In this document: in pieces, positions 8,898 through 16,432 of the stretch
How positions within the stretch are numbered: the stretch's first letter is position 1
Layout of the letters: the number at the start of each line of letters is the position of its first letter
DNA from: Hoeflea_A sp039025395
Lineage (GTDB): Bacteria; Pseudomonadota; Alphaproteobacteria; Rhizobiales; Rhizobiaceae
Direction of reading: 5' to 3'
DNA length: 64,000 nt
Assembly (NCBI GenBank): GCA_039025395.1
Contig: JBCCOK010000025.1
Span: 1 to 64,000 of the forward strand
Made by a program: the position numbers and the translations under genes
Notes under the pieces: generated by a model
The model's input: only the letters and a program-made list of their open reading frames with translations
The model's database searches: none
Told to the model about the DNA's origin: nothing

Positions 8898-8926
8898 TTG
8901 CACTTGTACGCGCTCGGCGCTAACAC
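8898..8926 (+). promoter_or_regulatory. Promoter of the trpL-trpE(G) leader
   Basis: TTGCAC (8898-8903) and TAACAC (8921-8926) are separated by exactly 17 bp, and the A of the trpL ATG (8933) is 6 nt after the -10. Transcription would start at or within a base or two of the start codon, giving a leaderless trpL as reported for Sinorhizobium meliloti. Confidence 0.65.
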
Positions 8927-8932
8927 GGGGTC

Positions 8933-8983
8933 ATGAAAACGACGCATAACATGAACAAGATCTGGTGGTGGGCTCGCCTATAG
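8933..8983 (+). CDS. trpL: trp leader peptide TrpL
   Basis: A 16-codon reading frame, MKTTHNMNKIWWWARL, with three consecutive Trp codons (TGG) at codons 11-13. It is followed by alternative RNA hairpins and a terminator just ahead of trpE(G). Ribosome stalling at the Trp codons when charged tRNA-Trp is scarce would favour the antiterminator. Size and the IWWWAR motif match the rhizobial trpL peptides. The start is probably leaderless because the promoter ends 6 nt before it. An internal ATG at codon 7 could give a 10-residue form. Translation of the whole frame is inferred. Confidence 0.85.
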   Translation: MKTTHNMNKIWWWARL

Positions 8984-9013
8984 CGGCGTTCGCCAGTTGT
9001 GTTCACACCGTGC

Positions 9014-9046
9014 AAAGCCGCTGAGGATCATCCCGGCGGCTTTTTT
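9014..9046 (+). terminator. trp attenuator terminator
   Basis: Stem AAAGCCGC/GCGGCTTT with an additional internal GGAT/ATCC pairing, followed directly by a run of T. It lies 28 nt before the trpE(G) ATG, so it terminates within the leader rather than after a gene. Confidence 0.88.
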
Positions 9047-9073
9047 GCGTCCGGAATTTGAGGATCGGATGAA

Positions 9074-11251
9074 ATGACATCAGCAGACACCGACAACGAC
9101 GGCCAGGTGTTCGTCACGCGAGGCGGAGTGGAGATCCGGCGCACCCGTGTCGAGACGCCCTATGTGGACGCAATCGAAGCCTATGTCGACGGCCTCGATA
9201 GCCGCCGCGGCGCTGTTTTCTCGTCCAACTACGAATATCCGGGCCGATACACCCGCTGGGATACGGCGATCATCGATCCGCCGCTATCGATCACCGCGAG
9301 AGATCGCACCATGTGGCTCGAGGCGCACAATGAACGCGGCGAAGCATTGCTTGCGATCGTCGGGCGCCGGCTTGAACGTGTCTCCAAGGTCGACATCACG
9401 GAACGGCGCAAGCGCCGCATGTCCTTGAAAGTCGCACTTCCAGAACGCCCCGAAACGGAAGAAGCGCGCTCGCGGCTGCCGACCGTTTTTACCGTTCTGC
9501 GCGCGATCACCGACCTGTTTTACAGTGAAGAAGACAGCAATCTCGGCCTTTTCGGCGCCTTTGGATACGATCTTGCATTTCAGTTCGACAGCATTCCGCG
9601 CCGGCTCGACCGGCCCGAGAACCAGCGTGATCTCGTGCTCTACCTGCCGGACGAAATCGTTGTCGTTGACCACTACGCTGCGCGCGCATGGGTTGACCGC
9701 TACGAGTTTTCGCGCCGCGACTGGACGACCGTTGGAAAATCACGGGAGACCCAACCGGAACCGTTCCGGGCGACGGACGAGGAGCCGCCGCGCGGCGATC
9801 ACCGCCCGGGGGAATATGCAGCGCTGGTCGCGCGCGCCAAAGAAAGCTTCAAGCGGGGGGACCTGTTCGAAGTGGTGCCAGGTCAGATGTTTTTCGAACG
9901 CTGCGTCAGCCATCCTTCGGCCATCGCCAGACGTTTGAAGGTTACCAACCCGTCACCCTATTCCTTCTTTATCAACCTGGGCGACGGCGAATATCTCGTC
10001 GGTGCTTCACCGGAAATGTTCGTCCGGGTCAGCGGCCGCCGGGTGGAAACGTGCCCGATTTCAGGCACTATCAAGCGTGGCGAGGATGCCATCTCCGATT
10101 CCGAGCAGATCCTCAAACTTCTGAATTCCAAGAAGGACGAAGCGGAACTCACCATGTGCTCGGACGTCGACCGAAACGACAAGAGCCGGGTATGCGAGCC
10201 CGGATCGGTGCGCGTTATCGGGCGCCGTCAGATCGAGATGTATTCACGCCTGATCCATACGGTCGATCACGTCGAGGGCCGGCTCCGGGACGGTATGGAT
10301 GCCTTCGATGCTTTTTTGAGCCATGCCTGGGCGGTCACGGTAACCGGCGCGCCGAAATTGTGGGCGATGCGCTTTATCGAGGAGCACGAAAAAAGCCCGC
10401 GTGCATGGTATGGCGGTGCCATCGGCATGGTCAATTTCAATGGCGACATGAACACCGGCCTGACGCTGCGCACCATCCGCATCAAGGACGGCATTGCCGA
10501 AGTGCGGGCGGGTGCGACGTTGCTGTTCGATTCCGAACCGGACGAGGAGGAGGCGGAAACCGAACTCAAGGCCTCGGCTATGCGCGCGGCCATTCGCGAT
10601 GCAGGCCAGAGCAATGAACGCCAGGCATCGCGGGATACGGCGCGGGTGGGTGAAGATACCCGGATCCTGCTCATCGACCACGAGGACTCGTTCGTTCACA
10701 CGCTCGCCAATTACTTCCGCCAGACCGGCGCGACCGTATCGACCGTGCGAACGCCGGTCGCAGAAGCGGTTTTCGACACTATTGACCCGCATCTCGTGGT
10801 GCTGTCGCCCGGTCCCGGTTCGCCCAAGGATTTTGATTGCAAGGCGACGATCAAGATTGTCCGCAAGCGCGGGCTTCCGCTGTTTGGCGTTTGCCTTGGT
10901 CTTCAGGCGATCACGGAGGCCTATGGCGGCGACCTGCGCACGCTTGCGGTGCCGGTGCATGGGAAACCCTCGCGCATCCGCATTGAAGATGCCGGCACGG
11001 TTTTTTCCGGCCTCGGCACAGAAGTAACGGTCGGACGCTATCATTCGATCTTTGCCGATCCGGCTACGCTTTCGAGAGACTTTATCGTGACGGCCGAAAG
11101 CGAAGACGGAACAATTATGGGGATCGAACACCGCAGCGAACCGGTGGCGGCGGTTCAGTTTCATCCCGAGTCCATCATGTCGCTTGGCCAGAATGCCGGG
11201 ATGCGGATGATCGAAAACGTTGTGGCTCATTTGGGGCAGCGCCGGCGTTGA
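9074..11251 (+). CDS. trpE: Fused anthranilate synthase TrpE(G)
   Basis: A 725-residue fusion of the aminase (TrpE, about residues 1-515) and the glutamine amidotransferase (TrpG, about 530-722), converting chorismate plus glutamine to anthranilate. TrpE signatures include CPISGTIKRG, SDVDRNDKSRVCEPGSV and AVTVTGAPKLWAM. TrpG shows LLIDHEDSFVHTLANYFRQT, the catalytic nucleophile in FGVCLGLQAI (Cys607) and HPESIMS. Fusion of the two in this order is typical of rhizobia and a few other alphaproteobacteria. The ATG at 9074 has AGGA at 9061-9064. Expression is controlled by the upstream trpL attenuator. Confidence 0.96.
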   Translation: MTSADTDNDGQVFVTRGGVEIRRTRVETPYVDAIEAYVDGLDSRRGAVFSSNYEYPGRYTRWDTAIIDPPLSITARDRTMWLEAHNERGEALLAIVGRRLERVSKVDITERRKRRMSLKVALPERPETEEARSRLPTVFTVLRAITDLFYSEEDSNLGLFGAFGYDLAFQFDSIPRRLDRPENQRDLVLYLPDEIVVVDHYAARAWVDRYEFSRRDWTTVGKSRETQPEPFRATDEEPPRGDHRPGEYAALVARAKESFKRGDLFEVVPGQMFFERCVSHPSAIARRLKVTNPSPYSFFINLGDGEYLVGASPEMFVRVSGRRVETCPISGTIKRGEDAISDSEQILKLLNSKKDEAELTMCSDVDRNDKSRVCEPGSVRVIGRRQIEMYSRLIHTVDHVEGRLRDGMDAFDAFLSHAWAVTVTGAPKLWAMRFIEEHEKSPRAWYGGAIGMVNFNGDMNTGLTLRTIRIKDGIAEVRAGATLLFDSEPDEEEAETELKASAMRAAIRDAGQSNERQASRDTARVGEDTRILLIDHEDSFVHTLANYFRQTGATVSTVRTPVAEAVFDTIDPHLVVLSPGPGSPKDFDCKATIKIVRKRGLPLFGVCLGLQAITEAYGGDLRTLAVPVHGKPSRIRIEDAGTVFSGLGTEVTVGRYHSIFADPATLSRDFIVTAESEDGTIMGIEHRSEPVAAVQFHPESIMSLGQNAGMRMIENVVAHLGQRRR

Positions 11252-11300
11252 GGATGCGGTGTCGGCGAAATCGCGAAAACGGCTGATCGTAACTTGCCTG

Positions 11301-11329
11301 TTGCCGTCTGCCGCAGCGGCGGCTATAAC
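11301..11329 (+). promoter_or_regulatory. Promoter of the leuL-leuA leader
   Basis: TTGCCG (11301-11306) and TATAAC (11324-11329) are separated by 17 bp, and an ATG at 11337 begins 7 nt after the -10. As with trpL, the predicted transcript starts at or next to the start codon. Confidence 0.55.
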
Positions 11330-11336
11330 GCCGCCC

Positions 11337-11450
11337 ATGAAATTGACGGTCAACAGGATTGAGACATCGACGCGGAAGCGCACTTTTGCGCAGCGCGTGC
11401 TTTCGCTCGACCTACTCCTTGGCCTTACTGGCGGTCGCCGGGCTCGTTAG
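11337..11450 (+). CDS. leuL: leu leader peptide LeuL
   Basis: A 37-codon frame upstream of leuA whose second half reads VLSLDLLLGLTGGRRAR. It has six Leu codons within ten (CTT, CTC, CTA, CTC, CTT, CTT) and stops at TAG 11448-11450, immediately before the terminator-like hairpin. This is the layout of a leucine attenuator. The ATG at 11337 has no Shine-Dalgarno but coincides with the predicted transcription start. A shorter 17-codon form from GTG 11397 is possible. I am fairly sure of the attenuator and less sure of the start. Confidence 0.7.
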   Translation: MKLTVNRIETSTRKRTFAQRVLSLDLLLGLTGGRRAR

Positions 11451-11498
11451 AGGAGCGTCCGGCGGTCGGTACGCCGCTGGCACTTGCTCCTTTCTCTT
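11451..11498 (+). terminator. leu attenuator hairpin
   Basis: Outer stem AGGAGC (11451-11456) with GCTCCT (11486-11491), inner stem CGGCG (11460-11464) with CGCCG (11472-11476), then the pyrimidine tail TTTCTCTT. A competing pairing, CGCCGG (11436-11441) with CCGGCG (11459-11464), would break the inner stem and act as antiterminator. The T-run is interrupted, so termination may be partial. The rest of 11252-11586 holds the promoter, leuL and a short untranslated stretch before leuA. Confidence 0.6.
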
Positions 11499-11586
11499 CC
11501 ATTGACGAAAACCTAATGCCTTGCGGTGAAAATGCGGCTTGCTGCGACAGGAGCCGTATAAACGCCGAGAGACCGACGAGAGACCC

Positions 11587-13302
11587 ATGACAGCCACACA
11601 GCAATCGCCCTCTTCCAGCAGCAGCGCCGGGATGGCGCATGCGCCGCGAAAATATCAACCCTATCCGCTGACCGGACTTGACGACCGGACATGGCCTTCA
11701 AAACGTATCGAGCATGCACCGATCTGGTGTTCGGTCGATTTGCGTGACGGTAATCAGGCCCTGGTCAATCCCATGGGTCACGACCGCAAGGAGCGCATGT
11801 TCCAGCTGCTGCTCGACATGGGTTTCAAGGAAATCGAAATCGGGTTTCCGTCGGCTTCGCAGACCGATTTCGATTTTGCACGCTGGTGTATCGAGGAAAG
11901 TGAAATTCCGCGCGATGTTTCGCTGCAGGTGCTGGTGCAATGCCGGCCGGAACTGATCACCCGCACCTTCGAGGCGTTGCAAGGCGCGCACCAGCCGATC
12001 GTTCATTTCTATAATTCCACCAGTGCCCTGCAGCGGCGCGTCGTCTTTGCCAAGGATGTCGCCGGGATCAAGCAGATCGCAGTCGATGCGGCCAAGATGG
12101 TGACCGATATGGCAGCCCGGGCAGGCGGCGGTTACAGGTTTCAGTATTCGCCGGAGAGCTTTACCGGAACCGAGCTGGAAGTGGCATTGGAGATCTGCAA
12201 TGCGGTCACCGAAGTCGTCCAGCCGACAGCGGAAAACAAGCTGATCATCAACCTGCCGTCTACGGTGGAGATGTCGACGCCCAACATTTATGCGGATCAG
12301 ATCGAATGGATGTGCAGGCAGCTCGACAACCGGGAAAACCTGATTGTGTCACTGCATCCGCACAATGACCGCGGCACCGGCATCGCGGCAACCGAACTGG
12401 GTCTGATGGCGGGCGCCGACAGGGTCGAAGGAACGCTGTTCGGCAATGGCGAGCGGACCGGCAATGTCGATATCGTCACCCTGGCGCTCAACATGTACAC
12501 GCAGGGCGTCGACCCGCAGCTTGACTGCTCCGATATCGAGCGGATCAAACGCGTTTATGAGTACTCCAACCAGATGCTCATTCACGAACGCCATCCCTAT
12601 GTTGGAGAGCTTGTCTATACTGCCTTTTCGGGATCCCATCAGGACGCGATCAACAAGGGTATGAAGGCAATCCGGGCAGCCAACACCGAGATCTGGGAGG
12701 TGCCTTACCTGCCCATCGACCCGCGCGATGTCGGCCGCACCTATGAGGCGATCATCCGGATCAACTCGCAGTCGGGCAAGGGTGGTATTGCCTATGTCCT
12801 CAACGAGGACTACGGGATCAATATGCCGCGTGCGCTTCAGGTTGAATTTCAAATGGACATTCAGCGCATTACCGACAATGTCGGGCGCGAACTGCCGTCA
12901 AAAGAAATCTATGATCGCTTCATTGAGCGCTATGTCGAACAACCCGGCGCGCGGCTTTCCTACGTGGACCACCATACATATCCGTCGACCAGCAAACCGG
13001 GTGTGCGCGAGATCGAAGCGGTGATCAAGGACGGCGGACGGGAGATCAAGATCACAGGGCAGGGCACGGGGCCGATCGATGGTTTCGTTCATGCGCTCTC
13101 GCAACATATCGGCGTCGACTTTACCGTCGCCGAATATGCCGAACACTCCCTTCAGCATGGCGCCAATGCAGCCGCAATCTGCTACATGGAAATAGAACAT
13201 TCGGGCGGACGGCTCCTCGGCGTCGGGATCAGCACCAATATCGTCGCCGCTTCGCTTGAAGCCGTCGTATCGGCAGCCAACAGATTGCTTGGCGCCGACT
13301 GA
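11587..13302 (+). CDS. leuA: 2-isopropylmalate synthase
   Basis: LeuA condenses acetyl-CoA with 2-oxoisovalerate, the committed step of leucine synthesis. The 571-residue protein is of the longer type, with the TIM-barrel metal and catalytic motifs WCSVDLRDGNQALVNPM, HNDRGTGIAATELG and GNGERTGNVD. The C-terminal LeuA regulatory domain (about residues 435-570) is where leucine feedback binds in this family. ATG 11587 is preceded by GAGAG. An upstream in-frame codon at 11539 would add 16 residues lying in the leader region and is unlikely. Transcription is probably controlled by the leuL attenuator. Confidence 0.95.
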   Translation: MTATQQSPSSSSSAGMAHAPRKYQPYPLTGLDDRTWPSKRIEHAPIWCSVDLRDGNQALVNPMGHDRKERMFQLLLDMGFKEIEIGFPSASQTDFDFARWCIEESEIPRDVSLQVLVQCRPELITRTFEALQGAHQPIVHFYNSTSALQRRVVFAKDVAGIKQIAVDAAKMVTDMAARAGGGYRFQYSPESFTGTELEVALEICNAVTEVVQPTAENKLIINLPSTVEMSTPNIYADQIEWMCRQLDNRENLIVSLHPHNDRGTGIAATELGLMAGADRVEGTLFGNGERTGNVDIVTLALNMYTQGVDPQLDCSDIERIKRVYEYSNQMLIHERHPYVGELVYTAFSGSHQDAINKGMKAIRAANTEIWEVPYLPIDPRDVGRTYEAIIRINSQSGKGGIAYVLNEDYGINMPRALQVEFQMDIQRITDNVGRELPSKEIYDRFIERYVEQPGARLSYVDHHTYPSTSKPGVREIEAVIKDGGREIKITGQGTGPIDGFVHALSQHIGVDFTVAEYAEHSLQHGANAAAICYMEIEHSGGRLLGVGISTNIVAASLEAVVSAANRLLGAD

Positions 13303-13323
13303 ATCAAACCGGAAAGGCCGGCC

Positions 13324-14121
13324 TTGGACGCGCCAGCAAACGGGCGGTTATTTGCTGTTAAACGGGGAAGCGGCGACGACGCACCCGCTGTCTTCCTGCA
13401 TGGCTTCGGGGCATCGAGCGCGGTATGGGCAGATATCCGGACGAGGCTCAGCCGTGAACGCCCCAGCCTTGCCTATGATCTGCCCGGTCACGGCCAATCG
13501 CAACTGGCGCAGGGTCTGGAGCGCACCGGAAAGATGGCGGGCGCCGTAACGGACGATTTGTCGGCCCGCGATATCGAAACGGTGCATCTGATCGGTCATT
13601 CGATGGGCGGTGCCGTTGCAACGCTGATCGCGATGCGCACGCCCGCAAAGGTCGCATCCATGACGCTGCTGGCACCGGGCGGATACGGGCCTGAAATCAA
13701 TCACCGCCTTCTGCGTCTTTATGCTACGACGAGGGAGCCGGAGCGCCTTCATTCCATTGCGGAGATGATGTTCGGCTGGAACGCGGAGATACCTGACGCC
13801 TATATCGATACTTTGGCGCGGAGCCGCGCAGTGCCCGGTGTGGTCGGCCAGCTGATTGCGATACTCGAAAGCATGCTGAAAGAGCGCGGCGGCAATCTTG
13901 AGCAGGGCGTATTCCATCGCGACGCCCTTGATGCCTTGAGGATGCCGGTCAACGTCCTTTGGGGCCTCCAGGATTGCATCGTGCCGGCGCGTCAGGCCCG
14001 GCAGCTTCCGCAACACTTCGGCGTAGATTTGCTTGAAGGTGCGGGTCACATGCTGATCGAGGAATGCACCGAAGAGGCTTTTTCCCTGATCTGCAGAACG
14101 ATCGCATCGACCGGCTGCTAA
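13324..14121 (+). CDS. Alpha/beta fold hydrolase
   Basis: A 265-residue alpha/beta hydrolase. The oxyanion-hole region is FLHGFGASSAVW (about 23-34), the nucleophile elbow GHSMGG has Ser93, the acid is likely Asp in LWGLQDCIVP, and the histidine is in GAGHML. The start is TTG 13324, with GGAAAGG 7-13 nt upstream; no better ATG precedes the conserved HGFG motif. It lies 21 bp after leuA on the same strand and may be co-transcribed. The pattern is like the hydrolase partner of acyltransferase-like or acetoin-cleaving proteins, but the substrate cannot be named. Confidence 0.8.
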   Translation: MDAPANGRLFAVKRGSGDDAPAVFLHGFGASSAVWADIRTRLSRERPSLAYDLPGHGQSQLAQGLERTGKMAGAVTDDLSARDIETVHLIGHSMGGAVATLIAMRTPAKVASMTLLAPGGYGPEINHRLLRLYATTREPERLHSIAEMMFGWNAEIPDAYIDTLARSRAVPGVVGQLIAILESMLKERGGNLEQGVFHRDALDALRMPVNVLWGLQDCIVPARQARQLPQHFGVDLLEGAGHMLIEECTEEAFSLICRTIASTGC

Positions 14122-14199
14122 ACGCAGTTTCATTTCCGATATCGGGTGAAGATGATGCGCCGGCCTGCCTGAGGGCTGCAGGCTTTACGTCATCAAGAT

Positions 14200-14235
14200 G
14201 AAATGATACGATAAGATAGACTATCAAATCATTTC
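14200..14235. promoter_or_regulatory. 36-bp interrupted dyad upstream of the TetR gene
   Basis: Outer arms GAAATGAT/ATCATTTC (8 bp, perfect) and inner arms GATA/TATC, symmetric about one centre, ending 9 bp before the ATG. This is larger than the usual 14-20 bp TetR operator. It could be the autoregulatory site of the adjacent two-HTH TetR protein. Confidence 0.6.
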
Positions 14236-14244
14236 TATTCTGAT

Positions 14245-14991
14245 ATGGTCGATCATATTCAACAGGCGGCAATCGAACTCTACGCACGGCACGGGAGCGA
14301 TTTCACCTTGCTGCAGCTGGAGCGGGCAACCGGGCTTTCGCGTGCAACGTTATACCGGCGTATCGGCAGCAAGGATGCGTTGATCAGCCAGATGGCTGAG
14401 CAGCATCTCATCAGGCTTGACGACGGGCGCGACCTCGATACCCGGGTGATATCTGCAGCACGGTCCGTTGTTGCAGAACATGGATTCCTTGCGTGCACGA
14501 TGGAGCAGATTGCCGGTAAGGCGGGAATCGGTATCGCCACGCTATACCGTCACTTCAAGGACAAAGAAACGCTGCTGACGCGCATCGCCCAACCGGAGCG
14601 AAAGCCGGTTGTTCGCCGGACGCTTGAGGCTTCGACGCCGGACTTCGAGCGGAACCTGAGACAGGTTGTCGACGTTGCATTGCGTGTCGGATCAGAAAAC
14701 AGGGACATTGCTGCGATTGTCTTTTCCTCAAAGCCTGCCGAGAAGAGGTATTTGGGAATGCATCAGCAAGATGCTGCAAAGGCCTATTCGCGGCTTGTCC
14801 GATTTCTTCAAGAGAGCCAGCAAAACGGCCTCCTGCATGCCAATATGAAAGCTGACGATCTGGCTATGCAGTTGCAGGGCCTGATCATCCAGTATTCAGT
14901 CTTTGGTCCGGCCTACCTCTGTCGCCCGCTCGATGTTGACGCCGATGCGCAGACCATTGTTCGCACCTTCATGCGCGTTGCAAACGGTTAG
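14245..14991 (+). CDS. TetR family regulator with two tandem HTH domains
   Basis: A 248-residue protein with two consecutive TetR-type HTH segments: about residues 4-50 (FTLLQLERATGLSRATLYRR) and about 68-115 (CTMEQIAGKAGIGIATLYRH). A ligand-binding and dimerisation domain follows. Both halves keep the family signature S/G-x-A-TLYRxxxxKxxLL. Normal TetR proteins are about 200 residues with one HTH, so the extra 45-50 residues are the added domain. The start at ATG 14245 has no clear Shine-Dalgarno. It may regulate itself through the 36-bp dyad just upstream, and possibly the preceding hydrolase. Confidence 0.82.
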   Translation: MVDHIQQAAIELYARHGSDFTLLQLERATGLSRATLYRRIGSKDALISQMAEQHLIRLDDGRDLDTRVISAARSVVAEHGFLACTMEQIAGKAGIGIATLYRHFKDKETLLTRIAQPERKPVVRRTLEASTPDFERNLRQVVDVALRVGSENRDIAAIVFSSKPAEKRYLGMHQQDAAKAYSRLVRFLQESQQNGLLHANMKADDLAMQLQGLIIQYSVFGPAYLCRPLDVDADAQTIVRTFMRVANG

Positions 14992-15144
14992 AATTTGGGC
15001 AGGTCTGCCTATGCCTGTCCGTCGTTGAGGTCCGATGGTACCGCGCTGCGTCCCACATGCTGGCCGCACGGCCCTCTGTTTCAATCCTGCCCGGACTTGT
15101 TTTAAGTTATACGATCGTCAACCCGCGAAGAGGATGGTTTTCCG

Positions 15145-15816
15145 ATGAGCAATTCGCAGGCGCCCGGCGGCCGGCTCAAGCGCCTTGCCGATATCGTGCG
15201 TGATGCGCGGATTGCAGCGGCGGAGCGGCAGGACACTCGGTCCGCGCACCGCGATGGCGAGCGCGCGCGTCTGGAGCTTCTGGCCGATGCGCTCAAGCCG
15301 GTGTTTGACGACGTCCCGGCCGACGACGATCAGTTCGATTTCTACCTTTCCTCTGGCGAGCGTCCGCGTCTGTGGATCGATGCCATCGCCCATGTGCATC
15401 TCGGCAATGATGCGCGCACCTATCGTTTCGTGCGCGATACGCGCTATGGGCGGGTGGTACTGACGGAAGATGCCGAAATGGCCCGCGTTTGCGATGCGGT
15501 TGCGCGGTATGTTGCAGATTGCATTGTAAAGCGGCAGCACTTTCTTGAAAGCGATGATCGCAGCGTGAGAACGTCCGACGCCAAGAAGTCCGTTGCCGCA
15601 GCTTCGTCGCTGTCAAGCGCGGAAGATGATGCGGCGCCTGCCAAACCAGCAGCCGATACAGCGGCTGCGCCGAAACCTGTCGAAAGCAAAATGCGCCCGC
15701 GAGAGTTTGGCATTGCGGCAGCACTGCTTTGGTTCCTTTTCGGCATAGCCGTTGCAAGTGCGGTGTGGATCGCGCTTTTATGGGAACTGGTTGCCGAAAG
15801 GATCAGCGCGTTATAG
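15145..15816 (+). CDS. Conserved hypothetical protein with C-terminal membrane anchor
   Basis: A 223-residue protein I cannot name. Residues 1-135 form a soluble, charged domain (KRLADIVRDARIAAAERQDT; FDFYLSSGERPRLWID). Residues 140-185 are an Ala/Ser/Pro-rich linker, and a hydrophobic helix (about 190-218) near the C-terminus suggests a tail-anchored inner-membrane protein with the soluble part in the cytoplasm. Composition matches the surrounding genes, so there is no sign of recent transfer. The ATG at 15145 is preceded by GAGGA about 10 nt upstream. Confidence 0.65.
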   Translation: MSNSQAPGGRLKRLADIVRDARIAAAERQDTRSAHRDGERARLELLADALKPVFDDVPADDDQFDFYLSSGERPRLWIDAIAHVHLGNDARTYRFVRDTRYGRVVLTEDAEMARVCDAVARYVADCIVKRQHFLESDDRSVRTSDAKKSVAAASSLSSAEDDAAPAKPAADTAAAPKPVESKMRPREFGIAAALLWFLFGIAVASAVWIALLWELVAERISAL

Positions 15817-15880
15817 GTCTGGCTGTCCATCCCGCGCGATCGATTGAAACCGAGGACCAGCGTTGTTGGAGGAACCAGTC

Positions 15881-16315
15881 GTGCTTTTGATGCGTCTTAT
15901 AGGATTTTTAGTCTTCACCGCCCTTTGCGCGGTAGCGCCGTTTGCAGCATTTGCCGACGAGATGCGTACGGAGCGCGTCGAATTTGCATCCGGTGAAACC
16001 GGAACCAGCATCACAGGATCCGTCGCCGGGTATAATTCTGTTGACTATCTCGTTGTCGCCGCGGCGGGTCAAACCATGGTCGTCAATATGAAGACAGACA
16101 ATCTGTCGAGCTATTTCAACATTCTGGCACCCGGCGAAGAGAATGCCGCGTTTTTCGTCGGTTCAACCGAAGGCAACAGCTATGAAGGTCTACTGCCTCA
16201 AAGCGGTGAATACAGGATCCGTGTTTACCTGATGCGCAACGCCGCGCGGCGCGATGAAACCGCCAACTACACGATCGACATCATGATTACCTCAAGTGGT
16301 GATGCCAACGGTTAG
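15881..16315 (+). CDS. Secreted protein, PliG lysozyme-inhibitor-like
   Basis: A 144-residue exported protein. The signal peptide ends near PFAAFA, before DEM. The mature domain has the pattern TSITGSVAGYNSVDYLVVAA, AAAGQTMVV and YLMRNAARR. This resembles the periplasmic inhibitor of g-type lysozyme and related proteins sometimes mislabelled DNA breaking-rejoining protein. The start is GTG 15881 because GGAGG lies at 15868-15872; an upstream TTG at 15863 would put that site inside the coding region. The family call is from memory and of moderate strength. Confidence 0.6.
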   Translation: MLLMRLIGFLVFTALCAVAPFAAFADEMRTERVEFASGETGTSITGSVAGYNSVDYLVVAAAGQTMVVNMKTDNLSSYFNILAPGEENAAFFVGSTEGNSYEGLLPQSGEYRIRVYLMRNAARRDETANYTIDIMITSSGDANG

Positions 16316-16432
16316 CTCTATCTCAATGGCGACAGTCCGCTCGCCCTCTATTTGCCTGGAACCGACGGATCGACAGTATCCCATCGGCTTGATGTCGGGA
16401 TCAGTCATTGATGAGCGTTGCAAAGGAAGTTT

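Larger units (their letters stand above)
8933..9046 (+). ncRNA. trp attenuator RNA (rnTrpL-like)
   Basis: About 114 nt from the inferred +1 to the T-run. Segment AGCGGC (8982-8987) can pair with GCCGCT (9017-9022) as an antiterminator. GGCG/CGCC (8985-8994) can form a competing early hairpin, and the 9014-9043 stem forms the terminator. In S. meliloti the terminated product is a trans-acting small RNA; whether this one acts in trans cannot be told from sequence. Confidence 0.75.

Noticed and set aside
10244..11383. 379-codon minus-strand frame opposite trpE(G)
   Set aside because: It is antisense to conserved TrpE and TrpG motifs, and its composition is atypical.
16316..16414. In-frame reading beyond the TAG of the PliG-like gene (LYLNGDSPLALYLPG)
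   Set aside because: It looks protein-like for about 30 codons, but I know no homologue with such an extension and the gene is complete without it.
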